NCBI GenBank assembly: GCA_009602725.1
Contig: WELB01000073.1
Coordinates: forward strand, 400,782-450,226
Reading direction: 5' to 3'
DNA length: 49,445 nt
Origin: Spirogloea muscicola
Lineage: Eukaryota; Streptophyta; Zygnematophyceae; Spirogloeales; Spirogloeaceae
Both the position numbers and the translations under genes were made by a program. The notes beneath the pieces are model-generated. The model worked only from the letters and a program-made list of their open reading frames with translations. It ran no database searches and was not told where the DNA came from. Shown piece by piece: positions 1-20,847 of the stretch; positions within the stretch are counted from its first letter, which is position 1; every line of letters starts with the position of its first letter.

Positions 1-1374
1 CCCCCCCACCCCATCTTCCACAACCCTCTCCCCTCAGATTGCAGGTGGGACTCTCCTTCATAACTGGCTAGCTGGACTCTCTGGTTGTATACTACTTTCC
101 AGTATACTTTGTATGATGCTGACGATTCTGTCGCCCATTGTTCAGAGGCTAGAGGTTGCTTGGAGTAGGCGCTTTCGGAATTTTGTTGAGGGTGAGGGTC
201 AGACCTTCTACTGGATGGACGTCAGCAGGGCGCTGCACTGCCAAGACCTGGGAGAGGTGGGTGCAGCACAACCCGCATTCCTCAGTCTTGATTGAGGGGC
301 CCATAATTGAGCTGGCAGTGACCTGCAGCAATTGTTGGCATCTGTTATGCTTCAATGGGCACTCAGCAGGCTTCCACGACAACAAGCTCATCTTGTTGCA
401 TTGTGCTATGCACCAATGCCGGCCATATGGTATATTGTGGGAAGATTCCTCAACAGTTGCCAGGGCTAACTTGTTTTTGAAGATGAGCAGTTGCAGTGCT
501 AGCGAGGCTTGAGCTGCCATTTACGTAAGTATACCTGCCTCCATTGCACTTACTCTCACTCTGTGACACTTAACAGGAGGAGGTCTGGGTGGCTTCTGAT
601 GACTACAGGCTTGCACTTGCTGACCCCCTAAAAGATGTCGCTGGCGGCATTGTGGAGTACTTCAATAGAGAGCATTGGGAAGACATTCGACGCTTCTGCA
701 GCGTCTATGCCGGGCTTGAAGATGCTGATGTGAGCCCAAATGCCTCACCTCCGGCCTTATGACTTGCCAAACTTGCCTCTATAGCCCTCCTCCGCTTTGA
801 GATGTCCCCACCTTGCCCTGTACCAAGTGAACAGTGTTGCACCCTTTGTTAATAAGAGCATCCAAGTCTTGCCTCTGTTGTGGTACTTCATTTCCATGTA
901 GCACTCAACACCTTCAAGAAAACCTCTGGATCGTAACTGGGTATACTTTGGGACTGTATATGCGAATAATCGCAGTAGGCTTGTCGCAGAGTATGCTACA
1001 TCTGCTTCTCTGCCAAATCGATGATGTTGCCTTGAATTGGTGTGTGCATATAATGAGATGCACAGCACATGATATCAAAGTACTTCATAAAGTGGAGGCT
1101 GGCTGTCTCTGTGACAGCATCACTTTACTGACCTTCAAAAAGCCTATGAATGCAGGTTGAGGAGGCCAGTATGACCTGGGTAGACCGTCTGGGCATCGAC
1201 ATGCAGGTGCTGCTTCGTGACAGTCAGAAGATCCAGGAGGTGCGGGTCCCCTTCATGCGCGAGGTGACTGACGACAGAGATGCCCGCTCAGTGCTTACTA
1301 TGATGGCACAGCTGGCGTGGGAGAAAGAGCGACAGTATCTTCCAAATTCTCCTCAGCTTTTAAAGGCTAGGTGA
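1..1374 (+). CDS. PPOX-fold / DUF2470 protein, 3' part (5' end outside window)
   Basis: Three exons can be read: 146-256, 577-729 and 1156-1374 (stop TGA at 1372). All junctions are phase 0 with GT-AG borders. The first exon carries a stretch around TFYWMDVSRALHCQDLGE that resembles the end of a split-barrel flavin-binding (PPOX-like) domain. The next two exons match the DUF2470 pattern: ADPL...IVEYFNREHWEDI, then MTWVDRLGIDM, then the IQEVRVPF-REV-D-RDARSVLTMM motif near the C-terminus. In plants and cyanobacteria this pairing occurs in HugZ/glutamyl-tRNA-reductase-binding-like proteins, often plastid-located and linked to haem or tetrapyrrole metabolism; that role is inferred from family only. 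The N-terminal half, including any transit peptide, lies before the window. Nothing convincing links it to the ABC transporter downstream. Confidence 0.72.
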
Positions 1375-1580
1375 GGTGCAGATCTGAATGACAAGGTTGA
1401 CAGCAAGAGGACTCGGCCTGTTACGTGGAGGTCAGCATCATGAGGTGGTGCTATATGCTGGAGTATCTACATTCTTTTGAAGTGATTGTGATCATGGTGA
1501 TTAAGGATGTGAGTTAGTAAATCTTACCTCATCTCCTTCATGATAATATGGGAGTGTCAGATTGTACACCAAATTCATGA
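1375..1580. other. Intergenic, nothing recognised
   Basis: This is the presumed 3' untranslated and intergenic sequence after the DUF2470 gene. I see no open frame or repeat of note in it. Confidence 0.5.
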
Positions 1581-1589
1581 GTACCACGG

Positions 1590-1860
1590 AATTCCCCTAA
1601 AGACTTAGGCGCTTGGACTCCACTGTGAGCAGCGGAGCGGCAGAGCAGCAGAGCGGCAGTGACGGCTAAGGGTGCGGCGGGGGCTTCGCTCACTCTCGTT
1701 TCCCAAGTTAGCTTGTCGGAATGTATTCGCTTACCCGTAGGTACTGAAATCACACTGTTACCTTAGCCACTTTATTATCGTCTCATGTAGCCCCACTTTT
1801 TCCACTAGGTTTGCCTGAACAATGTGTTGGCTTGTGTCGGCCATCCTTCCATGTCATACG
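1590..1860 (+). mobile_element. Relic of dispersed retroelement-like family, 3' fragment
   Basis: The segment running from the CCCAAGTTAGCTTGTCGGAA stretch through CATGTAGCCCCA to a TTTGCCTGAAC-like block matches, in order, the 3' end and tail of the copies at about 12.2-12.4 kb, 33.1-33.2 kb and 34.4-34.6 kb. The coding part is degraded. It begins inside a GCAGAGCGGCAG-rich stretch. Confidence 0.6.
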
Positions 1861-1879
1861 CACCGCCCGCCTTCTCTTG

Positions 1880-2300
1880 TTCAACCGGTGGTGCCGACGT
1901 TGCTGCTCCGCTTCGTTCCCATACCCCGCCCGACACCGTCTGACGGCAGCCGTCAACGGTGACGCCATCGCCCAGCTCTCAGTGGCCAGCCCCGCACCCA
2001 GGGCCATCCTTGACCAGGCGTGCCCGTGACGACGCAGCCGCATACGCAACCAGGCCCCGCTCTGGGCCTCCGCTGCGCGCGCCGCGCCGACGGCGCCCGG
2101 CTCGGCCGCGGCGGCATGGCGGCCTGCCGGTGCCGCCCTGCCATGGCGCCTGTCCCGCGGCTCAGGCTGCAGTGAGACTTGACGTTGGCTCGGCCTTCTC
2201 AGAGGCGCTGCAACCAGAGGCGGCCCGATGGCTGGCTCGGGAGCTCACTCCCGGGACGATGTGCAGGCCGAGTACGTCAGCTTGCCGCGGGTGAGGCTCC
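1880..2300 (+). other. GC-rich island, possible 5' exon of the ABCC gene
   Basis: Composition rises sharply to CpG-rich sequence with ATG at 2116 and arginine/alanine/proline-rich frames. Almost every securely identified gene start in the window lies in such an island, so this may hold the promoter and first exon of the ABC transporter that follows. I cannot confirm a splice chain to the first clear transporter exon at about 2862. A degenerate telomere-like GGTTCAGGG/TTTAGGGG tract follows at about 2353-2383. Confidence 0.3.
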
Positions 2301-2861
2301 GTGCCCCGGCTGCTTGCATATGCCTTTTGTGCTCACAAAGCTGAGGTCCAGGGTTCAGGGTTGAGGGATTTAGGGGTTGTTAGAGAGGCTCCATACTCAG
2401 GATCCAAACACATAGCACAAGATAGAGTGCAGAGGCTTGTTACTCAGATCAACTTGCACGCACTCCGTTCTCGATCTTTAGAAGTGTCACCGCTGCTGGA
2501 ACCAGATTTCATGAATATGTTTGCTTCATTCCTACTTTGCATCTTGCACAGCATGGTCTATGACATAACAAGCGCAGGCTGCTGTTATTGTCTCAGCCTG
2601 TACTGATGACTAAGTAGAAGCACGCCCGACCAAAGCGGGCATGCTGTGGAAGAGAGGATGTGTGCAGTCGCAAGTCTTCAGACTGACTGCTGGAAGCTGG
2701 CCATCTGGCTTCCAATGTTCGTCTGGCATGGATGTCTGATTTTGCAGGATTGTTGTAGATAGCTATCGGACCTGCTAAAGTGCTGTGCTAACGAGGACTT
2801 GCGGCACGCTTTACTACCTTAATAGCTACTCATCTTTCACAAACCTCCTTCATGGCCCCCA

Positions 2862-10827
<7,966 letters not shown>

Positions 10828-11243
10828 CTGCTGTGGGTCTGGGGTTGCTTGAGCAACTCTCTTCTTCCTTACATTTCGCGCCTCCTCTTGCTATGATATC
10901 AATCACCTCTGCAATCAACTCATTTGCAGCAAGAAGTTCATGATGGAAGTTGTAGCATGATTGATGGCAGTCGGAACCGAATGTTGTCCAACTCTTAGTC
11001 AAGTGCTGTGGATCCTAAGATACAGGACTATGAGAGATGTGGAACGTCATAACTATTGAGGGGATAGATGTCGAGGAAATCTCCTGCACAGGTTGACTGT
11101 TTTTGGCATATGGCAGCTACGTGATGTCCTTAGCAACATCTTAGTGGCCCGAATTCACACAAATTTGGCACCACATTGATAGTGCGAGCAAGGTTCCGTG
11201 CTGATAGTTGTTCTGGTGACTTGCTTGCATACGACTTCATTCG

Positions 11244-11632
11244 TTGTGCCACTTGAAGGCCTTGCTGCTTGATGTGCATATAGGTTGCCAATGGACGTAT
11301 GGTATGAGACAAGGGGCATCACTTTTGTCAAGCAATGAGCTGCAGGCAGCTAGGGCCCTCCAGAAGAAGGAAGTGAATCTGATGCAGGTGGCCTCAATGC
11401 GAGTGGCTACTCTGAGGTGGGAAGTCATCACCTATTATAGCTTGTTCTTGGCTGGCCCTGCTGCTAAACGACCTTTGCAGGCAGTGGACCCACTGCTCTA
11501 TGCTCGAAGGGGCTCTTTCGAGCAGAGGGCTGTCAGTGGGCAGCAGGCCAGTTTTTCTGGCACCAGATTAAGCCCCCTAGACAAGAAGGCAAGGTGGCAG
11601 AGTTGTCTGCGAGATACAGCTTTGCTAGAGTA
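11244..11632 (+). CDS. Hypothetical ORF, possible tail exon of the ABCC gene or small gene
   Basis: An open frame of 129 codons whose second half (from about 11340) looks coding: a helical charged stretch ELQAARALQKKEVNLMQ and then RRGSFEQRA...LSPLDKKARWQSCLRD before a stop at 11630. I recognise no domain. It lies 400 bp after the transporter stop, and the transporter's last codons contain a strong GTAAGT donor, so it could be a spliced C-terminal tail. It could also be an unrelated short gene or a chance frame. Confidence 0.3.
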
Positions 11633-11738
11633 AGGCGATGGCTGTGAGAGGTCAGCCCAATGAACAATGCTCGAAAAGGCCAGGCGCAAAGAAGATGAAA
11701 GTACTCCCCAACAAAGTGACTGCTAAAAGGAGGCTCCC

Positions 11739-12400
11739 ATGACGAGCTGTCATTCTGGGCTGGCTACGCACAGCCACGAGAGGTATACTGATCCTCCAGA
11801 GTGCGCCACCCCCTGGAGCGCTGGGCCTCGCCTGCTCCTGAATGTTGCACTCATTGACGCTTTTGAAGCTGGAGCATCCACGTCGACTGTGCTTGGCTGG
11901 GCAGCAAGCAGCGCGGAGCCCAAATAGGAGAGGCATTACACGAACCATCCCCGAGGATACCACTTATATCTATGTGCTATGGATCATTGTCGGCTATGGT
12001 AAAAAGTGGTCTCCATCGTCCAGCAATTAGCCCAGCTGGTTGACGCGCGTCGTCGCGGTCGGGGGGGCAGCTTGGGCATACTAGAATCAGCAAACATGTG
12101 TTGCATGTTACAGAATGCGACCTGTGCTGAGCTTGCAGTGCTCCCAAGCCCTGCATTCAGTCGTCAGCGTGCTGGGTGCGCTCTTAGTCAGGCTAGTGGC
12201 TTCCGTGGCGGTGCTCCCCAAGTTAGCCTGTCTGAATTCTATGCGCTCACTTGTGGATACTGACGTCCCCCTGCAGCCTGCATTCAGATTGTTACTTTAG
12301 CCCCTCTTAGCATAGGCCTTATCATCATGTAGCCCCAATATATTGCACTAGCTTTTGCCTGAACGGCGTGATGGCTTGATCTGGCCTCACGTCCATTTTA
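11739..12400 (+). mobile_element. Retroelement-family relic, frameshifted
   Basis: In shifting frames the translation matches the more intact copy at 33.8-34.6 kb: the PGALGLACS-like stretch, TIPEDTTYIY, a run equivalent to GAKWSSLIQHLA, CYRMR-LSLQCSQAL and a terminal LSEFYALTCGY followed by stop. The shared noncoding tail (CATGTAGCCCCA, then TTTTGCCTGAAC) follows at 12330-12365. Several frameshifts make it a pseudogene. Confidence 0.6.
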
Positions 12401-12409
12401 TGCGCACTG

Positions 12410-12880
12410 TGCACCTTCTCTCCTGAGAGAAGGAAGCACTTCCAGAGGGGGGCGAGGGTTGTAAGAAAGATAGACTGTGCAAGGCTGTGAAATGCCAGCC
12501 CGGAAGGACAAGGTCCGAAGGGGCCAGAAAGCAAGAGAGCGATGGCCTGCGAAAAAGCCCAGCAGGGGAGGACAAGTGGAGAGAAGAAGGTAGTCTTCTA
12601 AAGGAAGACGACCAAACGAAGGAAGTGAGCTCTTCCAAAGAAGGCGATGCAACAGGCCAGCCGAGCCGACAAGATGGTCCAAAGTGACAACATGGCTTTC
12701 AAAGTACGGCGACAGTTGTGAGAGGCAAGCCACAGAAGAAAGCGCAGCTCGTTGCAAAGTATGGCAATGGCTGAAGAGGCCAGCACAAAAGAAAATGAAA
12801 GACTCTTCCAGTACAGGGCGATGGCTATGATTGGTCAGCCCAGAATAAAGGTTGACAAAGTTCAAGGGGGCCAGAAAACG
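12410..12880 (+). repeat. Array of about six hairpin units
   Basis: Irregular tandem copies, spaced about 55-80 bp, of a unit built from GGCTGTGAAAGGCCAGCCC plus GGACAAGGTCTGAAGGGGCC. The most regular copies are at about 12480-12530 and 12819-12875. The copies between them are degenerate (12640, 12710, 12765). The array ends abruptly at a retroelement relic near 12885. Confidence 0.6.
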
Positions 12881-12884
12881 AAAC

Positions 12885-13215
12885 GGCGCGCCCCGCGGGG
12901 GATACCTTTTACCCCGTGGCCATGGACATCCACGGGTGTGACGGGGGTCGGTGCTCCTCATTGATTTCGCTGCTGGCATCTCAAGCTGACCAGCGGCTCC
13001 GGGGACAAGGTGCAGCACTTCCTGGAGGCTCGGTGCCTTGGGGTCTTGTGTCCTGCTACCGCATGCGTTTGTCTATTTCGCTACAGCGTTCCCAAGCGCT
13101 TGCTTTGCATCGCCGCGCTGGTCGTGCCCTTGCAGCAGCCTCTGGCTTGCGCAGCGGGGTTGCTCTTCCTCCCCTCAGCTCATCTGACTTCCTACTGCTG
13201 ACCCGGGGGTACTAA
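12885..13215 (+). mobile_element. Retroelement-family relic, short
   Basis: It begins within the element at the block equivalent to CPCAMDIYGG (here PWPWTSTGV) and runs through RSQALALHRRAGRALAAASG to SSDFLLLTRGY and a stop at 13213, parallel to the copy at 33.8-34.6 kb. The 5' part is missing and replaced by the hairpin-unit array. Confidence 0.6.
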
Positions 13216-13329
13216 GAGCACCCTGTCTGCCTAGCCGGTGGCTCCATCAAGAACACCTGTATGCATCTGGCTGGCTTTCACAGCCGCTCTTTTAATATCA
13301 GCAGCCGCATTCTTCGAGAAGAGGGGCTA

Positions 13330-13400
13330 GCAAAGCCAGCCCAGAAAAGAATGGACAATGTCCGCAGGCCTCAAAGGCCACAAAACAGTGCCCGGAAAGA
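13330..13400 (+). repeat. Hairpin unit, single copy
   Basis: AAAGCCAGCCCAGAAAAGAATGG followed by CAGGCCTCAAAGGCCACAAAA. A near-identical copy, including upstream GAGAAGAGGGGCTAGCAAAG, lies at 14505-14580, so the two were duplicated recently. Confidence 0.6.
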
Positions 13401-13555
13401 CAAAAAGAGAAAAAGAGCATCACAGCGCACAGCGACTAAAGTGGCCACTGAGTGCTCAGTATCCCCTGTAGAGCAGAGCCCAAAAGCTATTGACAAAGAA
13501 AAAGCAGCTCGTGTGAAGGGGGTGAGTCCACAAAGAGAAAGAGCTCATTTGGCGG

Positions 13556-14215
13556 ACCTCATGCGCGACGCCGGCTACCGCGCCATTGGGTGAAGTGAGC
13601 AATATAATGCCCATCACCACGGATGCTCAGGGACGCCATCACCGCCGCACCCTGGACATTGTGGGTGTACAACCTGGCGGAGGCCCACGAGCCTTGGTTG
13701 ACGTGGTTGTGACGGAGGCATACAGGACTTCCGCGTCAACTCACATTGCTGGTCACGCAGTGGGAGGTGCAGAGCAGAGAAACTTCCTACACTACTCTGA
13801 CTACCCCCGCCGTGATCACCTCCTACCAGCCGCAATTGGCACTTGTGGCTGCTTGGGTCCTCGCTTCCATACCCTACTTGAGAAAATTGCAAGTCTGGGA
13901 TCTGCTCGACGTGAGGGTATGCTTCCAGCTCAGATGGGCATGCCGGCAGCCTACGCGTCATTCTTGCGACGTTGAGTGTCAGCTTGTCTGCAGCGAGCTC
14001 AAGCTCATGCATTTCATCAGAAAGCTGGTCGAGCCTTAGCTGGTAGCACAACAGCTTGTCGACTGCCGTCTGGTATGCGGACATCAGTTAGCGACCTCTA
14101 TGTGCTGACTCGTGGTTACTGAGCGGGTCAGCTTAGCAGCAGGTGATGCACATTTGTCTATGTGCTTGCCTTTGTACTTGGCCACACAGGCCCTCCATCT
14201 CTTTATCCACACTCC
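13556..14215 (+). mobile_element. Retroelement-family relic with variant 3' tail
   Basis: It reads MRDAGYRAIG (first frame to 13593), then in a second frame RRTLDIVGVQPGGGPRALVDVVVTEAYRTSA..., parallel to the PD-(D/E)XK-like region of the copy at 33.8 kb. It ends with VSDLYVLTRGY and stop near 14121. A different tail follows (GAGCGGGTCAGC, then TGTGCTTGCC-TTGTACTTGGCCA), shared with segments at 19.65, 32.65, 45.14 and 45.4 kb. It is a frameshifted pseudogene. Confidence 0.6.
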
Positions 14216-14279
14216 ATTCTCCTTTGCTGTCAGGGACTGGCAGTGAGAAACCAGCCCGTACCAGTTCAAACCAGTTCTT

Positions 14280-14860
14280 TCTTTTCCCTGGGCTGGCCGA
14301 TCACAGCCATCGCCCTCTGATGGAAGAGTCTTCCTCTCTGCAGGAATCAAAGAACGAACAATAGAAAGAACACGACAGAAGAAAGTGGCTCTCCCAGAGG
14401 GGGCAAGGGCTGTGAACAGCCAGCCCGAAAAGAATTGATAAGGTCCGAAGGGGCCAAATACGCTTTCCCAGAGCTCTCCTGGCAGAGAATGGCGCGCCCT
14501 GAGAGAAGAGGGGCTAGCAAAGCCAGCCCAGAAAAGAATGGACAATGTCCGCAGGCCTCAAAGGCCACAAAACGGTGCCTGGAAAGACAAAACTACACAC
14601 CAATAATGAAGCAGATGGATGCTCAGTAACCACGAGTGAACAACAGTAAATCAGAATAATTCGAAGCAGGAAAAGCGGCACCCAGCCGAGACATCCCGGT
14701 AGGATTAACACTAGGTAACCTCTAGTGCCGCAGTCAGGAAGGAAAGAAGAAGAAGTGGCTCTCCCAATGGGGGCAAGGGCTGTGAGAAGCCAGCCCGAAA
14801 AGAATTGACAAGGTTCGAAGGGGCCAAACTACGAGCTAAGCAGCGACTGCGGGGCCTGAA
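14280..14860. repeat. Hairpin units, both orientations
   Basis: An inverted copy at about 14280-14330 (GGGCTGGCCGATCACAGCC) and direct copies at about 14390-14460, 14510-14580 and 14750-14830. The copies at 14390 and 14750 share long flanks (GTGGCTCTCCCA-GGGGGCAAGGGCTGTGA). Confidence 0.65.
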
Positions 14861-15269
14861 GAGGCTATGGCAGAACGGGGGAGGATGGACCACTTAGTAG
14901 TTAGGAGTGAGGAGCCTCACATCCGACAGACTAGCTGCCGAAAGAGAAAAGCAAGCAAGGAAAGAACAACTCGTCTAGTCCGTTTTACCAGTGGCTGAGG
15001 GGCCGCCAGGCAGCCAGGACGTGGACAGCAGACGGAGCAGGAGTTGGAGCTGCGGTTGCCTTGAAGGAGAGGCGGCTGTGGGGCGGCGAGCCACGTCATG
15101 AAGCGCGCGGCGGGCCGGTGGGCGCGTGTTGTTCTTCGTACTTCCCCTGGCCCCTTCTCGTCCTTTGTTCATTCTTTTCTGGGCTGGCTTTTTCCAGCCC
15201 CTATTCTCATTGGGCGAGCCCTTCTTCTGTGAGCGCTTGCGCATGGAAGGGGAGATGGCGCGCGGTGCG

Positions 15270-15470
15270 CTTGAAGTGAAAGGCCAGTTCAAGCCAACAC
15301 ATTGTTCGAAGAAGTGCGCGCCCAGAGAGAAGATTTGTTCAGGCATAAGCTAGTGCACCACTAGTAGGGCCACATAAAAGGAAGCCCTATGCTTAGGTGG
15401 CTAATATAACAGCAGTGGAAACGAACGAGAGCCAGATCAAGCCAACGCAATGCTTCAGGCAAATGTCACT
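15270..15470 (-). mobile_element. Antisense 3' tails of the retroelement family
   Basis: Two tail fragments read on the minus strand: 15285-15400 (TTGTTCAGGCATAAGCTAGTGCA...AGGGCCACATAAAA) and a shorter one at about 15430-15465 (CAAGCCAACGCAATGCTTCAGG). They match the sense tails at 12330, 33180 and 34470. Confidence 0.55.
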
Positions 15471-15799
15471 GCAAGCAACGGGGCTAAAGAAAGCGAAGCT
15501 CTGCGCTGACGAGAAGACTGCGCGCTATGGTGTCATGACGAGGGTTATAATAACAATGCGAATGCCGGTTGAAGGGGGGACTTTAGTGGTAACCACGAGT
15601 GAGCACACAGTTCCGAGCCGGGGAGGAGACGGCGGCTCTTACCAGCTACCGCTCGCCCACTCCACTCCAATTGCATCAGCAATTGGCAAATGAGGATCTA
15701 ATTGACGGATCTGCCTAAGAGCCGCTCGTGGGAGCGTCCCGGAGGCTGGGAGCGGGGACGTGGCAGCGCAGAGCTCCCTCAGCAGACCCCCCGGCAGCC

Positions 15800-16813
<1,014 letters not shown>

Positions 16814-17149
16814 TTGCCCTTAGAAAGACTACATATGCAAGTCTGAGGCATGTCTCTGTAAAGGTCGAGTGGGACAAAGCAGGGGAGTATTCCAGTATTG
16901 CATTCCTTGCTTGGTACAAGTGCGGGAGTCTTGCAATGATCATTTCCAGGTCGATATCCTGTCACAGATTTAGCTGTCTATGCAGTGCATCATTCCAAAC
17001 TTTTTCACCAACTTGTATGTCGAAGTGCAAGTCGCCAACACTCAGTGTCAAATCACTGCTTTGCAGTAAAGAGCACTCAAAAAATTGGCCAGGGGAAAAT
17101 ACATGGCAGTACCTCAACCAAGCAACAAAGTGGAGAACCCTTACAATTG
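16814..17149. other. Intergenic, convergent 3' regions
   Basis: Sequence between the stop of the DUF6825-like gene (16813) and the stop of the UMP kinase gene (17150) on the opposite strand. I see no open frame or repeat of note. Confidence 0.6.
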
Positions 17150-19135
<1,986 letters not shown>

Positions 19136-19431
19136 GTGGCCTGCGGCGGAAATTCAGGACGTGGGTTGTGGCGGCCGTGTGAGCTCCTACGCCACAGCGC
19201 TGCGAAGTGGCAATCAGGCAGCCCCACGGCGCATCAGGCGATCTCGCAGCTTCGGCTGCTTGCCGAGCTGCGAGCTTGGCAACGTGAAGGCAGGTGTTGT
19301 GGCCCGCTACCACTGGGCGCCGACGGCCGTGGCGTCGGCGCCGCCGTCATTGGCAGCCACGGCGGCTCCGGGCGCGGCGCGGACGGCCAGGCGGAGGCCG
19401 CTCGTAGGCCGCCGCCGCGCGCGCTGCGGGC

Positions 19432-19442
19432 NNNNNNNNNNN
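19432..19442. other. Assembly gap of 11 N
   Basis: Eleven N lie in a CpG-rich stretch upstream of the UMP kinase start. A minus-strand ATG near 19490 (MATPAAGLYPAA) lies just beyond it and could be an alternative transit-peptide start if the gap hides a frame change. Confidence 0.95.
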
Positions 19443-19544
19443 CGCCGCGGCGGCGGGGTAGAGGCCAGCGGCTGGCGTCGCCATGGCCACTGCCCCGAGC
19501 ACCGCGCCGGGCCCGCCGCCGCCTCCGCCGCCGCGGCGGCCAGC

Positions 19545-19900
19545 GGGAAGTCCGGGGGGGGGGGGGGAGTGAGAGGGTTTGAGAATTGGGTTTGGGGGTC
19601 GTTTGCTAGAGAGAGGTATACAGTGGAGCGTGTATTGAGTAACGGAGGGCCTAAGTGGCCAAGTACAAAGAGGTTTAACGAGTGATGATCATCCTACAAA
19701 GCACATAGGCAAGCACTTCAACAGATATGCATCGCCTGCTGCTAAGCTGACCCGCTCAAGAATAGAGGCGAGACAGGCGTGGCGCCGCAATCCCATTTGG
19801 AGCCCGACGGAAGCCTAGCGAGAAAAGCCAGTCCTTCGACTGCAGCATTGAAATGAGAGCTTGTCCAGAAAGGGGCGATAGCTGTGAAAGAAAGGGGGGA
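19545..19900 (-). repeat. Poly-G run, retroelement tail (variant B) and degenerate hairpin unit
   Basis: A G run at about 19552-19568 precedes a minus-strand copy of the variant tail (CCAAGTACAAAG, GGCAAGCACTTC and GCTGACCCGCTC, about 19650-19760). A degenerate hairpin unit (GGGGCGATAGCTGTGAAAGAAAGG) follows at about 19870. Confidence 0.5.
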
Positions 19901-19989
19901 TAATAACAACTGTAAGTGCTGGGGAAAGCAGCCCCCTGAAAATGAGTAGGTTCCTCATTGGCCGGGAAGCGCAAAATACCACACATGCT

Positions 19990-20740
19990 ACGACGAATGG
20001 GTGCTCAAGAATCCCTAGTCAAGCAGACGCAAGTCTGAGTAGCTTGCAGCCCGGGAAGTGTCACGCGACGATTTCCAGAAGCTGCAGCAAAGCGCGGCCT
20101 GCCCGCAGTCGCGCTGCAAAAGCCAGGAGCGCTGCTGCGGGACTGCCAGGCGCATATGGAACACTCGAGCGAGCGAGCCAGCTGCATTGAAGCCGGGCTG
20201 CTCGCCTTGCTGGCCTTGGCGTCGAGTGAATGCACGTGGCTGGCCTCGGCGGTGAGTGATTGCATGCCGCGCAAGTTGCTGAAGGAGGTCTAGCCACCCA
20301 CTCTCACGGGGCCCGTGAAGATCGACTGCCAGTGCAATAAATTTGTCACTGGCAGGGTGGTGTGCGTTTAGCGCTCCGTGCCGCCAGCAGCCCTGCTGAT
20401 CGCGCGCCCCACTTCCTCCACCGATTCGGATGGGTTTTGTAGAGTCCATGTAGGGTCGGCAGCCGGTTCAGGTGCCTGACAATCAGCTGGGCTGTCGATT
20501 TGGCCGCTCGCACAGATGCTCTGTTGGCACCACGCTGCTTCTTGTGGGCACACAGCAGATGCAGGCCATGGGGACAGGACGTGACAGGCAGCTTAGTGCT
20601 TGCAGAGGCAGCGGGGTGCTACCGCGCCACCAGAAGCCACAGGTCACGGAGCTCGGGGTCAGTCAAGATCCCTCCCTCCGAATATTGTTAAGCTAAAGTG
20701 AAGGAGAGTAGCAGAAGCAAGGCGAGCTTCCCTGCCAGCC
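19990..20740. other. Unassigned, weakly coding-like
   Basis: A moderately GC-rich stretch between the UMP kinase and L3 genes with open frames on both strands. On the minus strand, pieces such as ILTDPELRDLWLLVA (about 20640-20690) and SESVEEVGRAISRA (about 20390-20430) look like protein, with AG and GT sites between them, but I cannot assemble a consistent gene or name a family. Confidence 0.25.
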
Positions 20741-20847
20741 TCAGCAGGTCAGTGCCCATCTTGCAAGAAGCTGTGCTTGCGCTCTACGTCTGACATCTTA
20801 GCGATGTTGCAGTTGGCTGCTGCCCTGCTCAAACAAAGTGGTTTCCT

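Larger units (their letters stand above)
11639..15470. repeat. Repeat block: retroelement relics interleaved with hairpin-unit repeats
   Basis: A gene-poor block about 3.8 kb long between the transporter and the plastid-protein gene. It holds three separate sense relics of one retroelement-like family, antisense 3' tails, and at least nine copies of the short hairpin-forming unit in both orientations. The component copies are listed separately. Confidence 0.75.
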
